Shown: positions 1 to 6,207, numbered from the stretch's first letter. The stretch: DNA of 8,829 nt from Oceanihabitans sp. (GCA_018067265.1 JAGPUY010000300.1:1-8829); one strand, 5' to 3'. Made by a program: numbers and translations. Notes: generated by a model from the letters alone, not told the origin.

Positions 1-502
1 CTAGTATTTTACCAACCTGCCCAACGACAGTACCAACAGCTCCGCCCGCTCCAGACACTACAAGTGTTTCGCCTTTTTTCGGTAATCCTATTTCGGTTAA
101 ACCTAAATAAGCGGTAAGCCCAGTCATTCCTAAAATCCCTAAATAACTTGATAATTTAGCTTCATTTTGATTTACTTTTTGTAAACCTTTTCCGTTGGAG
201 GTTTGGTATTCCTTCCATTCTAAACTACCAGAAACAAAATCCCCTTTTTTAAAATCTGCCTGTTTGCTTTCTATCACTTCGGCAATGATTCCCGATTGTA
301 TTGGTTTATTTAATTCGAACGGAGGAACATAGGATTTAGCATCATTCATCCTGCCACGTAAATATGGATCGACCGAGACATAGACTGTCTTTAATAAAAT
401 GGCACCATCTTTAATAGTAGGAACTTCTTCGCTGATAAATTTAAAATCGCTCAGTGTCGGTTTTCCTTGTGGACGTTTGTTTAAAATAATTACTTTATTC
501 AT
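1..502 (-). CDS. NADP-dependent oxidoreductase, MDR superfamily (N-terminal part, cut by left edge)
   Basis: The 167 visible residues are the catalytic domain and the beginning of the Rossmann domain of a zinc-independent medium-chain dehydrogenase/reductase. They resemble the prostaglandin/leukotriene reductase, CurA and YncB group, which reduces alpha,beta-unsaturated carbonyls with NADPH in the cytosol. Visible signatures are VSVDPYLRGRM at residues 42-52, the GMTGLTAYLGL helix at 125-135, and the nucleotide-binding turn SGAGGAVGTVVGQVG at 150-164. No zinc-ligand Cys pattern is seen in this part. The ATG at 500-502 gives the expected N-terminus (MNKVIILNKRPQG). The C-terminal half lies outside the window. 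It is the most downstream visible gene of a minus-strand run below HPF and a histidine kinase, 80 bases after HPF. The substrate cannot be told from sequence. Family assignment is firm and subfamily less so. Confidence 0.93.
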   Translation of the reverse strand, partial: MNKVIILNKRPQGKPTLSDFKFISEEVPTIKDGAILLKTVYVSVDPYLRGRMNDAKSYVPPFELNKPIQSGIIAEVIESKQADFKKGDFVSGSLEWKEYQTSNGKGLQKVNQNEAKLSSYLGILGMTGLTAYLGLTEIGLPKKGETLVVSGAGGAVGTVVGQVGKIL

Positions 503-582
503 GTTTTAAAATTTTTATAGGTTCGCTTTTCATTCCAAATAAAAAGCTAATCGTTGTTTTTGTATTATTCAGGCTATGAAGA

Positions 583-897
583 TTAATAATTCTTTAAGCG
601 CCCTTCTATGGTTTCTAATGAAGCCTTTAATTTTTCAAGCGCATGATTCACTGCTGCTTCTAAGGTATTTGCATTACTGGTAACAGCAATGGGTTGCCTA
701 TTTTCAAGCCTTGCTTCGAGCATACAACGTTTGTCATTCTCTCCATTTTTAAGGCTGTTTACATCTGACAGATGAACTTCAATTCTTGTTATATTATCGC
801 TAAAAGTCGATAGTTCATCTTTTATAATTGTGTTCAAATAACTTTCAAGTCTTTCGTCTCCAGTTATATTTTTATCGGTATTTAATTGAATTATCAA
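583..897 (-). CDS. Short HPF/RaiA-family ribosome hibernation factor, apparent TTG start
   Basis: This 104-residue protein is the length of a short HPF/YfiA (S30AE) domain without the C-terminal dimerisation extension of long HPF. Members bind the 30S decoding region and silence ribosomes under starvation or stress. The S30AE pattern is visible: an N-terminal strand IIQLNTDKNI, a helix over about residues 15-32, the strand ITRIEVHLSD at 36-45, CMLEARLENRQPIAVT at 58-73, and a C-terminal helix TLEAAVNHALEKLKASLETI at 78-97. The basic character is modest. The reading frame has an upstream in-frame TAA and no ATG before residue 1, so TTG at 895-897 is the best start. It lies about 100 bases downstream of a histidine kinase on the same strand and may be co-transcribed with it. 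The family is clear, but ribosome binding has not been shown for this divergent short form. Confidence 0.85.
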   Translation of the reverse strand: MIIQLNTDKNITGDERLESYLNTIIKDELSTFSDNITRIEVHLSDVNSLKNGENDKRCMLEARLENRQPIAVTSNANTLEAAVNHALEKLKASLETIEGRLKNY

Positions 898-994
898 GAT
901 TTTTTGTTTTAAGGATTATTTTTAAAAATATGTGTTTCATATTTTTTTTAATTAATTACTAAATATCACTTTCAGGGCTTTTTCTTTAACTGAA

Positions 995-2194
995 TTAAGT
1001 AGTTAACTCTATTGTGAATTCTGTTCCTTGGTTAACGTTGCTCACCACACTTATTTTTCCGCCTAATTTTTCTACTTGAACTTTCACCATATACAATCCC
1101 ATTCCTTTTCCTTCGGCTTTGCCGGTATGAAAGCGTTTGTATAATCCGAATATATCACCCCCATTTTTTTTTAGGTCAAACCCCAAACCATTATCTTTAA
1201 ATGTGAGAATAATTTTTTCATCAACCATGTCGCTTTTAATTGTAATGTATAATGGCACATTATGTCTTCTGTATTTAATGCTATTTGAAATAAGGTTATA
1301 AAAAATACTATATATAAAACTTTTAATCGTGAACATTTTATCCACTCGCTTAAAATCTATTATAAATTGGGCTTTCTCTTTTTCCAGAATGTTTGGGATA
1401 CTGTCTTGAATAGCACTAACAATTTTTGAAAAATGAACCGGCCTCTTTTTATCGTTTAATTGTTCCTCAGTACTTAAAATAACATTCAAATCAACAATCA
1501 CCTCATTTAATCTTTCAGCAGAAGTAGTAAGTGCATTCATAAAAAGTATTCTTTCGTCTTCTTTTAAGTCTTTATCATTTATCAATGCTGTCAAACTAAT
1601 AATATTTGTAATAGGAGCTTTCAGGTCATGAGAAAAAACACTACCAAAGTACTCGTGGTCTTTATTTCGCTGAACTAAATCAGCTGTAATTTTTTCTTTA
1701 AGGGCTTCCTCTTCCTTTTGCTTTGAAACATCCCTAAAAACAAGTACAGCTCCCATAACATTTCCATTAGTATCGAGAATAGGCGCACAACTGTCGTTAA
1801 TATAATATTCCTTTTCCTCATTGCGGGAAATCAATACAGTGTCCGGATCTATTTTTAATGTTTTTCCCGTTTTAAGAACTGATTCAATCGGGTTATCACT
1901 TATTTCCCTAGTTAGTTTATTGATAATATGAAACACCTCAGTTATTGGTTTGTTTTCTGCGTCTTGTGATTTCCACCCTGTAAGCTTTTCAGCTATCTTA
2001 TTCATTATTATGATGCTTCCATCCATATCCGTCGCAATTACCGCATCACCAATACTCTGAAGTATAACCGACTGTCGCTCTTTTTCAAATTGAAGATCGA
2101 CATCAAATTGTTTTTTCAGCGCATTCTTATTACTAAAAAACGTAACAAGGTTATCGTACGACGAATTTGTATTTAGACGCTTCTTAATATTCAT
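995..2194 (-). CDS. Soluble PAS-domain sensor histidine kinase, no adjacent response regulator
   Basis: This 399-residue protein has the order coiled N-terminus, PAS, HisKA, HATPase_c. The PAS domain spans roughly residues 40-158 (SIGDAVIATDMDGSIIIMNK, then a PAC end at AVLVFRDVSKQKE). A linker helix follows. The H-box is FSHDLKAPITNI with the phosphorylated His at 189. The catalytic domain has an N-box FYNLISNSIKY (Asn300, Asn304), a G1 box DNGLGFD (Asp334) and a G2 box EGKGMGLYMV (361-370). No transmembrane segment or signal peptide is visible, so it should sense something cytosolic. The PAS ligand cannot be predicted. No receiver domain is fused and none lies next to it, so its partner is elsewhere or is shared. 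It is the first gene of the minus-strand run leading to HPF. The ATG at 2192-2194 is the only good start. Confidence 0.95.
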   Translation of the reverse strand: MNIKKRLNTNSSYDNLVTFFSNKNALKKQFDVDLQFEKERQSVILQSIGDAVIATDMDGSIIIMNKIAEKLTGWKSQDAENKPITEVFHIINKLTREISDNPIESVLKTGKTLKIDPDTVLISRNEEKEYYINDSCAPILDTNGNVMGAVLVFRDVSKQKEEEALKEKITADLVQRNKDHEYFGSVFSHDLKAPITNIISLTALINDKDLKEDERILFMNALTTSAERLNEVIVDLNVILSTEEQLNDKKRPVHFSKIVSAIQDSIPNILEKEKAQFIIDFKRVDKMFTIKSFIYSIFYNLISNSIKYRRHNVPLYITIKSDMVDEKIILTFKDNGLGFDLKKNGGDIFGLYKRFHTGKAEGKGMGLYMVKVQVEKLGGKISVVSNVNQGTEFTIELTT

Positions 2195-2467
2195 GATAAA
2201 AAATTATTTTGTTTGATTATAAAAATAACACTGTCTGTTATTCATCGCGATATGAAACATAGAAGGTACATATTTGCATTGCTATGCTTTATTGTTATAT
2301 ATATGTCTAAAAAGTAACTCGAACTTGAAAGAGCTTATTCTCCACAATTTTTTAATTAATCCTAATTCCTAGTACTAAGAGAAACGTAAATTTTATTTTA
2401 TGAAGCGTGTTATAGATTGATATTTAGTTCGACACTTCAAAAGTAAGTGAATAACAAGAAATGTAAA

Positions 2468-2481
2468 ATGACCTGGGTCAT
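2468..2481. promoter_or_regulatory. Palindromic operator, Crp/Fnr-like, upstream of VIT1-like gene and symporter
   Basis: ATGACC-TG-GGTCAT is a perfect 6+6 inverted repeat with a 2-base centre. A near-identical copy (12 of 14 bases, both preceded by TAAA) lies upstream of the other plus-strand operon at 6900-6913. The half-site TGA...TCA and overall size match sites of the Crp/Fnr family. The centre (2474.5) is about 33 bases upstream of the middle of the -7-like element at 2504-2511. That places it near -41 to -44, the class II activation position. The regulator itself is not in the window, so the family is inferred. Confidence 0.6.
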
Positions 2482-2503
2482 CCGTATCTAAAATTTAATA
2501 GTC

Positions 2504-2511
2504 AACCTTTG
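2504..2511 (+). promoter_or_regulatory. Candidate -7 promoter element for the VIT1-like/symporter pair
   Basis: AACCTTTG matches five of the six fixed positions of the Bacteroidota -7 consensus TAnnTTTG. No TTG-type -33 element sits at the usual distance upstream. The palindromic site at 2468-2481 occupies roughly that place instead, which would fit an activator-dependent promoter. Transcription would begin near 2516-2519, about 30 bases before the ATG. Confidence 0.35.
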
Positions 2512-2547
2512 TTTCTCAATATTTAATATAAACACCGACAACATTTG

Positions 2548-2859
2548 ATGACTGAAAATTCAGAAGAATTGGATAATAATTTAGACAATCACTACATACA
2601 TCGCAGTAATTGGTTAATAGCTGCATTTACAATAGGCGGCCTACTTCCTTTTTTAGTTACACTTTTTCTTCCTTTAAACAGTATGGAATATTCCTTTTAT
2701 GGTTCTGTCCTACTCTTTCTTATAATTTTAGGCATAGTAACAGCTAAAACAGGTGGTTCCATAATTTGGAAAGCAATTTTAAGAATTACGTTTTGGGGAA
2801 CTGTTGCCATGGGTCTGACAGCGATAGTTGGTTATTATTTTAATGCGAACATAAGTTAA
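2548..2859 (+). CDS. Small membrane protein: VIT1/CCC1-family protein with its central part missing
   Basis: This 103-residue protein begins with the N-terminal signature of bacterial VIT-family transporters (HYIHRSNWL, residues 15-23, normally followed by RAAVLGANDGI). It then jumps directly to the family's C-terminal membrane part: AAFTIGGLLPFLVTL at 25-39, MEYSFYG at 46-52, AKTGGS at 66-71 and LRITFWGTVAMGLTAIVGYYF at 78-98. Full-length VIT proteins run about 230 residues. Missing here are TM1, TM2 and the cytosolic metal-binding helices, so about 130 residues are absent, and three predicted TM segments remain (about 24-42, 47-66, 76-98). Without TM1/TM2 the iron or manganese path cannot form as in VIT1. 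The frame is open and ends cleanly, so it may be expressed, or it may be a decaying relic. An in-frame TTG precedes the ATG by one codon; I chose ATG. The symporter starts 16 bases after its stop, suggesting one operon. Confidence 0.75.
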   Translation: MTENSEELDNNLDNHYIHRSNWLIAAFTIGGLLPFLVTLFLPLNSMEYSFYGSVLLFLIILGIVTAKTGGSIIWKAILRITFWGTVAMGLTAIVGYYFNANIS

Positions 2860-2875
2860 ACTTTTAAATAGCACC

Positions 2876-4216
2876 ATGATAGAATTCAAATCTCTTAATA
2901 GATTATCCGTTCATTTAGACCACCTCATCAAAGGTCGCTTATGGTTAAAAGTCATCATTGGGCTTCTTTTAGGGGCTGGAATAGGAGTTTTACTTAATCC
3001 ATCGGCAGGATTCCTTTCAGAAAGTATGAGTTTAAAAATTGCGGATTGGCTTGATCTACCGGGTCAAATTTTTATGAGGTTGGTGCAAATGATTATGATT
3101 CCATTGATATTCACATCGATTATTACTGGAATTGTAGGAAACACGTCTGAAAATCTGAAAACTTTTGGTCTTAAGCTATTATTATATTTTGTTTTTACAA
3201 CTACTGTTGCCATAGTAATTGGTCTGGTAGTTACACTAATTTTGAAACCGGGTCAATATATTTTTGAGTTAGGTGGATTTCCAAATAGTGGTGAAAGCCA
3301 AATAGTACCTAATGAACAAACAGACCTTATCGGAAACATTCCAAATGCGATATCAAACCTTATTCCTAATAATCCGCTGGAGTCCATTTTGACAGGAGAA
3401 ATGTTAGGTGTGGTAATTTTCACAATCATTATTGGTGTTGCAATTACACAACTCAATCAGAAAACAGCAACCCCTATTATTCGTTTTTCTGAAGCCATTC
3501 AGAAAATCTGTATGATAGTTGTATCTTGGGCTATGATGCTTGTTCCTTATGCTGTATTTGGCTTAATGGCAGCATTATTATCTAGAACAAGCGCTGCCGT
3601 ATTTCTTGGTTTGGGTTATTATATGGCGGTAGTTATTTTAGGCCTCATTCTATTATTGACCTTTTATTTAGTTATAGTCTTTGTCGTTACTAGGAGAAAT
3701 CCCTTCAATTTTCTAAAAGCAATTAGAGACCCTCAATTATTAGCTTTTTCTACTGCCAGTTCAGCAGCCGTTATGCCGCTTTCAATGAAAACCGCAGATG
3801 AAAAACTAGGAGTATCTTCCAATATTAGTGATTTTGTTATTCCAGTAGGAGCTACCATGAATATGGACGGAACCGCTTTATTTCAATGCGTAACCACTTT
3901 ATTTATGGCACAAGCCTATGGTATTGAATTGTCTATAATGAGTATTCTATTAATTACATTTACTGTTGTGGCTGCTTCTATAGGAACACCTGCTATTCCT
4001 GGAGGTGGCGTTATTATTCTTACCTCCGTATTACAAAGCTCGGGAATTCCAGTTGAAGGTCTTATTATTATTATAGGCATAGACCGTATTCTCGGAATGT
4101 TTAGAACTGCAGTTAATGTAACGGGCGATTTAACAGCATGCATCGTATTTAACAAATTTTATGGAGTCAAAGAAAAACCAGAGACACTTGCTAATACTAG
4201 CAAAAGTGCATTGTGA
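2876..4216 (+). CDS. Dicarboxylate/amino-acid:cation symporter (DAACS family)
   Basis: This 446-residue protein has the full length and layout of GltPh/GltT/DctA-type secondary transporters (trimeric, elevator mechanism, inner membrane). Landmarks are TM1 at about 24-41, the QMIMIPLIFTSIITGIV segment at 71-87, hairpin HP1 with FSTASSAAVMP at 291-301, the TM7 cation motif NMDGT at 329-333, hairpin HP2 with GTPAIPGGG at 370-378, and TM8 with DRILGMFRTAVNVTGD at 403-418. Na+-site residues (NMDGT, Asn414, Asp418) are kept, so Na+ coupling is likely. Arg410 and Thr411 match GltPh Arg397/Thr398. The position of GltPh Asp394, which holds the substrate amino group, is Gly407. That argues against ordinary glutamate/aspartate transport and is compatible with a C4-dicarboxylate or another acid. 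It is probably co-transcribed with the VIT1-like gene upstream. Family assignment is certain and substrate open. Confidence 0.95.
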   Translation: MIEFKSLNRLSVHLDHLIKGRLWLKVIIGLLLGAGIGVLLNPSAGFLSESMSLKIADWLDLPGQIFMRLVQMIMIPLIFTSIITGIVGNTSENLKTFGLKLLLYFVFTTTVAIVIGLVVTLILKPGQYIFELGGFPNSGESQIVPNEQTDLIGNIPNAISNLIPNNPLESILTGEMLGVVIFTIIIGVAITQLNQKTATPIIRFSEAIQKICMIVVSWAMMLVPYAVFGLMAALLSRTSAAVFLGLGYYMAVVILGLILLLTFYLVIVFVVTRRNPFNFLKAIRDPQLLAFSTASSAAVMPLSMKTADEKLGVSSNISDFVIPVGATMNMDGTALFQCVTTLFMAQAYGIELSIMSILLITFTVVAASIGTPAIPGGGVIILTSVLQSSGIPVEGLIIIIGIDRILGMFRTAVNVTGDLTACIVFNKFYGVKEKPETLANTSKSAL

Positions 4217-4257
4217 TAAATTCTTTCTTTTGAAATAATTCTTAAAAGGGTATGTCT

Positions 4258-4647
4258 TTATAGATTATCAATAACTCTTTTCAACTTATCTCTAATTTCA
4301 GCAGCTATGTTTCCTAAAGCTTTATTCTCAACGGAAACCATTGATGATACTGGATCCACAGCAGAAACTTCAATATTTCCAGTTACTTTTTCTTGAATTA
4401 TTACATTACAAGGAAGCATGGTACCAATTTTATCTTCAGCTTGTAATGCCTTGTAAGCAAATGGCGCATTACATGCTCCCAAAATGGTATAATTATAGAA
4501 ATCTACCTCTAGTTTTTTCTTTAAAGTAGATTTTATATCAATTTCTGTAAGGACGCCAAACCCTTCCTTTTCAAGCTCTGTAATTGTTTTTTTTACCGCT
4601 TTATCAAATGTGGTATTGCTTATTGTTGTTTTAAAGTAATATTCCAT
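4258..4647 (-). CDS. DUF302-domain protein
   Basis: This 129-residue protein is a single DUF302 domain, a small alpha/beta fold of unknown biochemical function often found near heavy-metal, redox and stress genes in bacteria. The characteristic stretch is present: EKEGFGVLTEIDIKSTLKKK at 26-45, then VDFYNYTILGACNAPFAYKAL at 48-68 (key Cys59), then IGTMLPCNVII at 74-84 (Cys80). The two cysteines in GACN and LPCN are the usual conserved ones. No signal peptide or membrane segment is visible, so it is cytosolic as encoded. It is the last gene of the minus-strand series and starts 33 bases after the LapA-like gene ends. It converges on the symporter with only 41 bases between the two stops. I see no clear terminator hairpin there. 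Confidence 0.88.
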   Translation of the reverse strand: MEYYFKTTISNTTFDKAVKKTITELEKEGFGVLTEIDIKSTLKKKLEVDFYNYTILGACNAPFAYKALQAEDKIGTMLPCNVIIQEKVTGNIEVSAVDPVSSMVSVENKALGNIAAEIRDKLKRVIDNL

Positions 4648-4680
4648 GTTTTCTATAGTTTATACGTTTTTGGTAAGTAC

Positions 4681-4983
4681 TCATTTTCGATTCTGTTCAA
4701 TTTCTACTTTCCTATTAGGATTTAAGACATCGGATTCCTGCAATTCAGAAATAATTTTTTCATCTTTTCTTAATGTAGATTTAAGAGCAATAATTATTGG
4801 TGCTAGAATAAAAATAGCAATTAGAACACCTAAAGCGAATAAAGAAAAAATTAATAAAGCTAAGGATGTTTTAATATCCCAAAATAATAGCGCTATACTT
4901 ACTTCATTCGTGTTTTGAAGTGTGAATACAACAATAAATATCAGTGTGATAATTGTTAGTATGATATAAGTTGTTTGTTTCAT
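4681..4983 (-). CDS. LapA-like (DUF1049) small membrane protein
   Basis: This 100-residue protein has two predicted TM segments, about residues 5-20 and 39-68, joined by the motif FTLQNTNEVSIALLFWDIKT at 20-39. That motif is the signature of the LapA/DUF1049 family (LQNT..V.v.ll.w). A basic, charged cytosolic tail follows from about residue 70 (KSTLRKDEKIISELQE) and could form a helix. In Escherichia coli LapA works with LapB in controlling lipopolysaccharide synthesis. The short flavobacterial versions have no proven role, and there is no lapB here. It sits between ohr and the DUF302 gene on the same strand, so co-expression is plausible. Start is the ATG at 4981-4983. Confidence 0.8.
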   Translation of the reverse strand: MKQTTYIILTIITLIFIVVFTLQNTNEVSIALLFWDIKTSLALLIFSLFALGVLIAIFILAPIIIALKSTLRKDEKIISELQESDVLNPNRKVEIEQNRK

Positions 4984-5006
4984 TTTAAGTGAGTTTTAAA
5001 GTTTAC

Positions 5007-5090
5007 TTACATTTTTCTTTTGTTCAAAATAGCGTTAAACACTTCATCTATTCTCTAATTTGCTTTTGCTTTGAATTTTTCTTTTTTCAT
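5007..5090 (-). pseudogene. Tiny interrupted reading frame, diverged copy of a gene tail
   Basis: Between ohr and the LapA-like gene, an ATG at 5088-5090 opens MKKEKFKAKAN and hits an amber TAG at 5055-5057. The same frame then continues as RIDEVFNAILNKRKM to a TAA at 5007-5009. The second part matches the C-terminus of the remnant at 6655-6894 (DKDEVLKAILNK), and the underlying DNA agrees at 29 of 33 bases. This looks like debris of a duplicated gene end. It could also be an 11-residue leader peptide or plain noncoding sequence. Confidence 0.35.
5019..5051 (-). repeat. 33-base imperfect direct repeat, copy 1
   Basis: This sequence agrees with 6658-6690 at 29 of 33 bases, in the same orientation. 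In the minus-strand frame both copies encode DEV..AILNK. The mismatches fall both within and between codons, so the copies are diverged rather than recent. Confidence 0.6.
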
Positions 5091-5098
5091 TTTTTCAC

Positions 5099-5518
5099 CT
5101 AATTAGTTACCGTTATTTGAACTTCAATGTTACCGCGTGTAGCATTGGAGAAAGGACATACTTGATGTGCTTTTTCTGCTAATTCCTTTGCTTTCTCTAA
5201 GCTTACCTCTGGAATATTTACGGCTAATTCTGCCGCTAGTCCATAACCACCGTTTTTGATCCGGCCGATACTTATTTTTGCATTTACGCTTGTTTCACCT
5301 GTCTCTATTACGCCTTGTGTAATAAGTAAATTTAAGGCACTATCGAAACAAGCTGAATATCCAGCTGCAAAAAGCATTTCAGGATTTGGATAATCGTCAC
5401 TTACTCCGCCCATTGCTCTAGGTGATCTTACTTGTAGGTCCAAAATATCATTATTACTTTTTACGTGGCCATTTCGACCACCTGTTGCAGTTGCTTCTGC
5501 TGTATATATTGCTTTCAT
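5099..5518 (-). CDS. ohr: Organic hydroperoxide resistance protein Ohr (OsmC superfamily)
   Basis: This 139-residue protein is the usual length for Ohr, a thiol peroxidase that reduces organic and fatty-acid hydroperoxides in the cytosol as a homodimer. The catalytic pair is present: Cys57 in AAGYSACFDSAL (51-62) and Cys121 in QVCPFSNATRGN (119-130). The conserved Arg15 in TGGRNGH, which activates the peroxidatic Cys, and Glu47 in NPEMLFAAGY are also there. The 121-130 form CPFSNATRGN distinguishes Ohr from OsmC. It starts at the ATG at 5516-5518. The secreted hypothetical gene ends 71 bases upstream and the LapA-like gene starts about 115 bases downstream on the same strand. No OhrR repressor gene is visible. 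The assignment is firm. Confidence 0.96.
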   Translation of the reverse strand: MKAIYTAEATATGGRNGHVKSNNDILDLQVRSPRAMGGVSDDYPNPEMLFAAGYSACFDSALNLLITQGVIETGETSVNAKISIGRIKNGGYGLAAELAVNIPEVSLEKAKELAEKAHQVCPFSNATRGNIEVQITVTN

Positions 5519-5589
5519 TCTTGAAATAGTTAAAGTGTTATTTAGAATTTATATGAAATAAAAATGATTGACCAGTATAGCCAGAATTG

Positions 5590-6168
5590 CTATAGCATTT
5601 TGAGCGCTGATCTTAATTCTTCTTCGTTTTCCATGACATCGAGTGAGCGGGTTGTATAGTGAATTTGCATGCTGGGCTTGCCCACTTCGTTGCTAAGCGT
5701 ACTTTTAATTACGACTCTGTCAGTCATCCAAACGGTATAAAAACTAAGGTCGCCGTCCGATACAGCTTGTCCTGGGTTTGCCTTATCGTTCGCCGTGTCA
5801 TCTGAAATCCACCTTTCCTTCTGCTTGGTGGGAGTACCGTATTTTTCGGTGATTAAGTCTGAAAATGCATTATAATTCAGCACATAACGCTCGGGGTTGT
5901 TGTACTTTCTGGCAAAAATATAAACCGTTTCAATCAATTTACTTTGCCCATTGAATACATAAAGAATCTTGACATCTTTGCCACCGAGAACATCGCTATA
6001 TAGCAGTTCGACTCTATCCTTTCTAGTAACATATTTTGCCTTTTCTTCAGACAAGACTTTGTCAAATGAATCACCCCAAGTAAATTCCCTGAAATCATTT
6101 TGTTGATTTTGACAGTAGCCTATTCCTTGAATAAGAAGGAACAGATAACATAGTATTAAAGTTCTCAT
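5590..6168 (-). CDS. Secreted hypothetical protein, signal peptide, unknown family
   Basis: I do not recognise a named family for this 192-residue protein. Residues 1-19 (MRTLILCYLFLLIQGIGYC) form a signal peptide, with probable cleavage near GYCQ-NQ. The Cys19 context (IGYC) is a poor lipobox, so a soluble periplasmic or secreted protein is more likely than a lipoprotein. The mature part has FREFTWGDSFDKVLSEEKAK at 26-45, a pattern (F...WG.S...V...E) I have seen at the start of flavobacterial hypothetical proteins, followed by strand-rich sequence such as DVKILYVFNG and LIETVYIFARKY. A single-residue-rich acidic helix closes it (MENEEELRSALKML). Its G+C content is about 43% by hand count, visibly above its neighbours. 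It is the first gene of the minus-strand series leading to ohr, though a shared transcript is not certain. Confidence 0.78.
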   Translation of the reverse strand: MRTLILCYLFLLIQGIGYCQNQQNDFREFTWGDSFDKVLSEEKAKYVTRKDRVELLYSDVLGGKDVKILYVFNGQSKLIETVYIFARKYNNPERYVLNYNAFSDLITEKYGTPTKQKERWISDDTANDKANPGQAVSDGDLSFYTVWMTDRVVIKSTLSNEVGKPSMQIHYTTRSLDVMENEEELRSALKML

Positions 6169-6179
6169 AATTTTGGTAT

Positions 6180-6207
6180 TAAAATTAATTTATATACTCT
6201 TAATCAA
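6180..6207 (-). promoter_or_regulatory. Candidate promoter for the secreted hypothetical gene
   Basis: On the minus strand TAATTTTA (6180-6187) matches TAnnTTTG at five of six fixed positions. It is preceded, after 17 bases, by TTG (6205-6207) as a -33 core. The element ends 11 bases before the ATG, so the leader would be only a few bases long. The surrounding AT-richness makes a chance match easy. Confidence 0.25.

Larger units (their letters stand above)
2195..2547. other. Divergent intergenic region with regulatory sites
   Basis: These 353 bases separate the minus-strand kinase from the plus-strand VIT1-like/symporter pair. I find no credible ORF and no RNA gene. The right third holds the 14-bp palindrome at 2468-2481 and a -7-like element at 2504-2511, described separately. 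Near the kinase start there is an interrupted inverted repeat (TTCAT, 6 bases, ATGAA at 2241-2256, containing the self-complementary ATCGCGAT). A minus-strand sequence TATTTTTA lies between it and the kinase ATG and resembles the Bacteroidota -7 consensus TAnnTTTG with one mismatch. These left-hand elements are weak. Confidence 0.6.

Noticed and set aside
525..547. AT-rich hairpin (GCTTTT, 11-base loop, AAAAGC) between HPF and the oxidoreductase
   Set aside because: The stem is only 6 pairs with little G+C, and no T-run follows on the minus strand. It is too weak to call a terminator.
2241..2256. Inverted repeat TTCAT-CGCGAT-ATGAA upstream of the PAS kinase as an operator
   Set aside because: It occurs once, its arms are short, and there is no second copy in the window. 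It is recorded only as part of the intergenic description.
3253..3456. Minus-strand open frame within the symporter gene
   Set aside because: It lies wholly antisense to a certain symporter, and its translation shows no family features.
3916..4155. Minus-strand open frame within the symporter gene
   Set aside because: It is antisense to the conserved HP2/TM8 region, and its composition simply mirrors that coding sequence.
4217..4257. Possible bidirectional terminator between convergent symporter and DUF302 genes
   Set aside because: No stem of useful length could be drawn in the 41 bases.
4341..4529. Plus-strand open frame across the DUF302 gene
   Set aside because: It is antisense to conserved DUF302 motifs and has no independent support.
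4646..4918. Plus-strand open frame across the LapA-like gene
   Set aside because: The hydrophobic translation is a reflection of the membrane segments on the other strand. The LapA motif supports the minus-strand reading.
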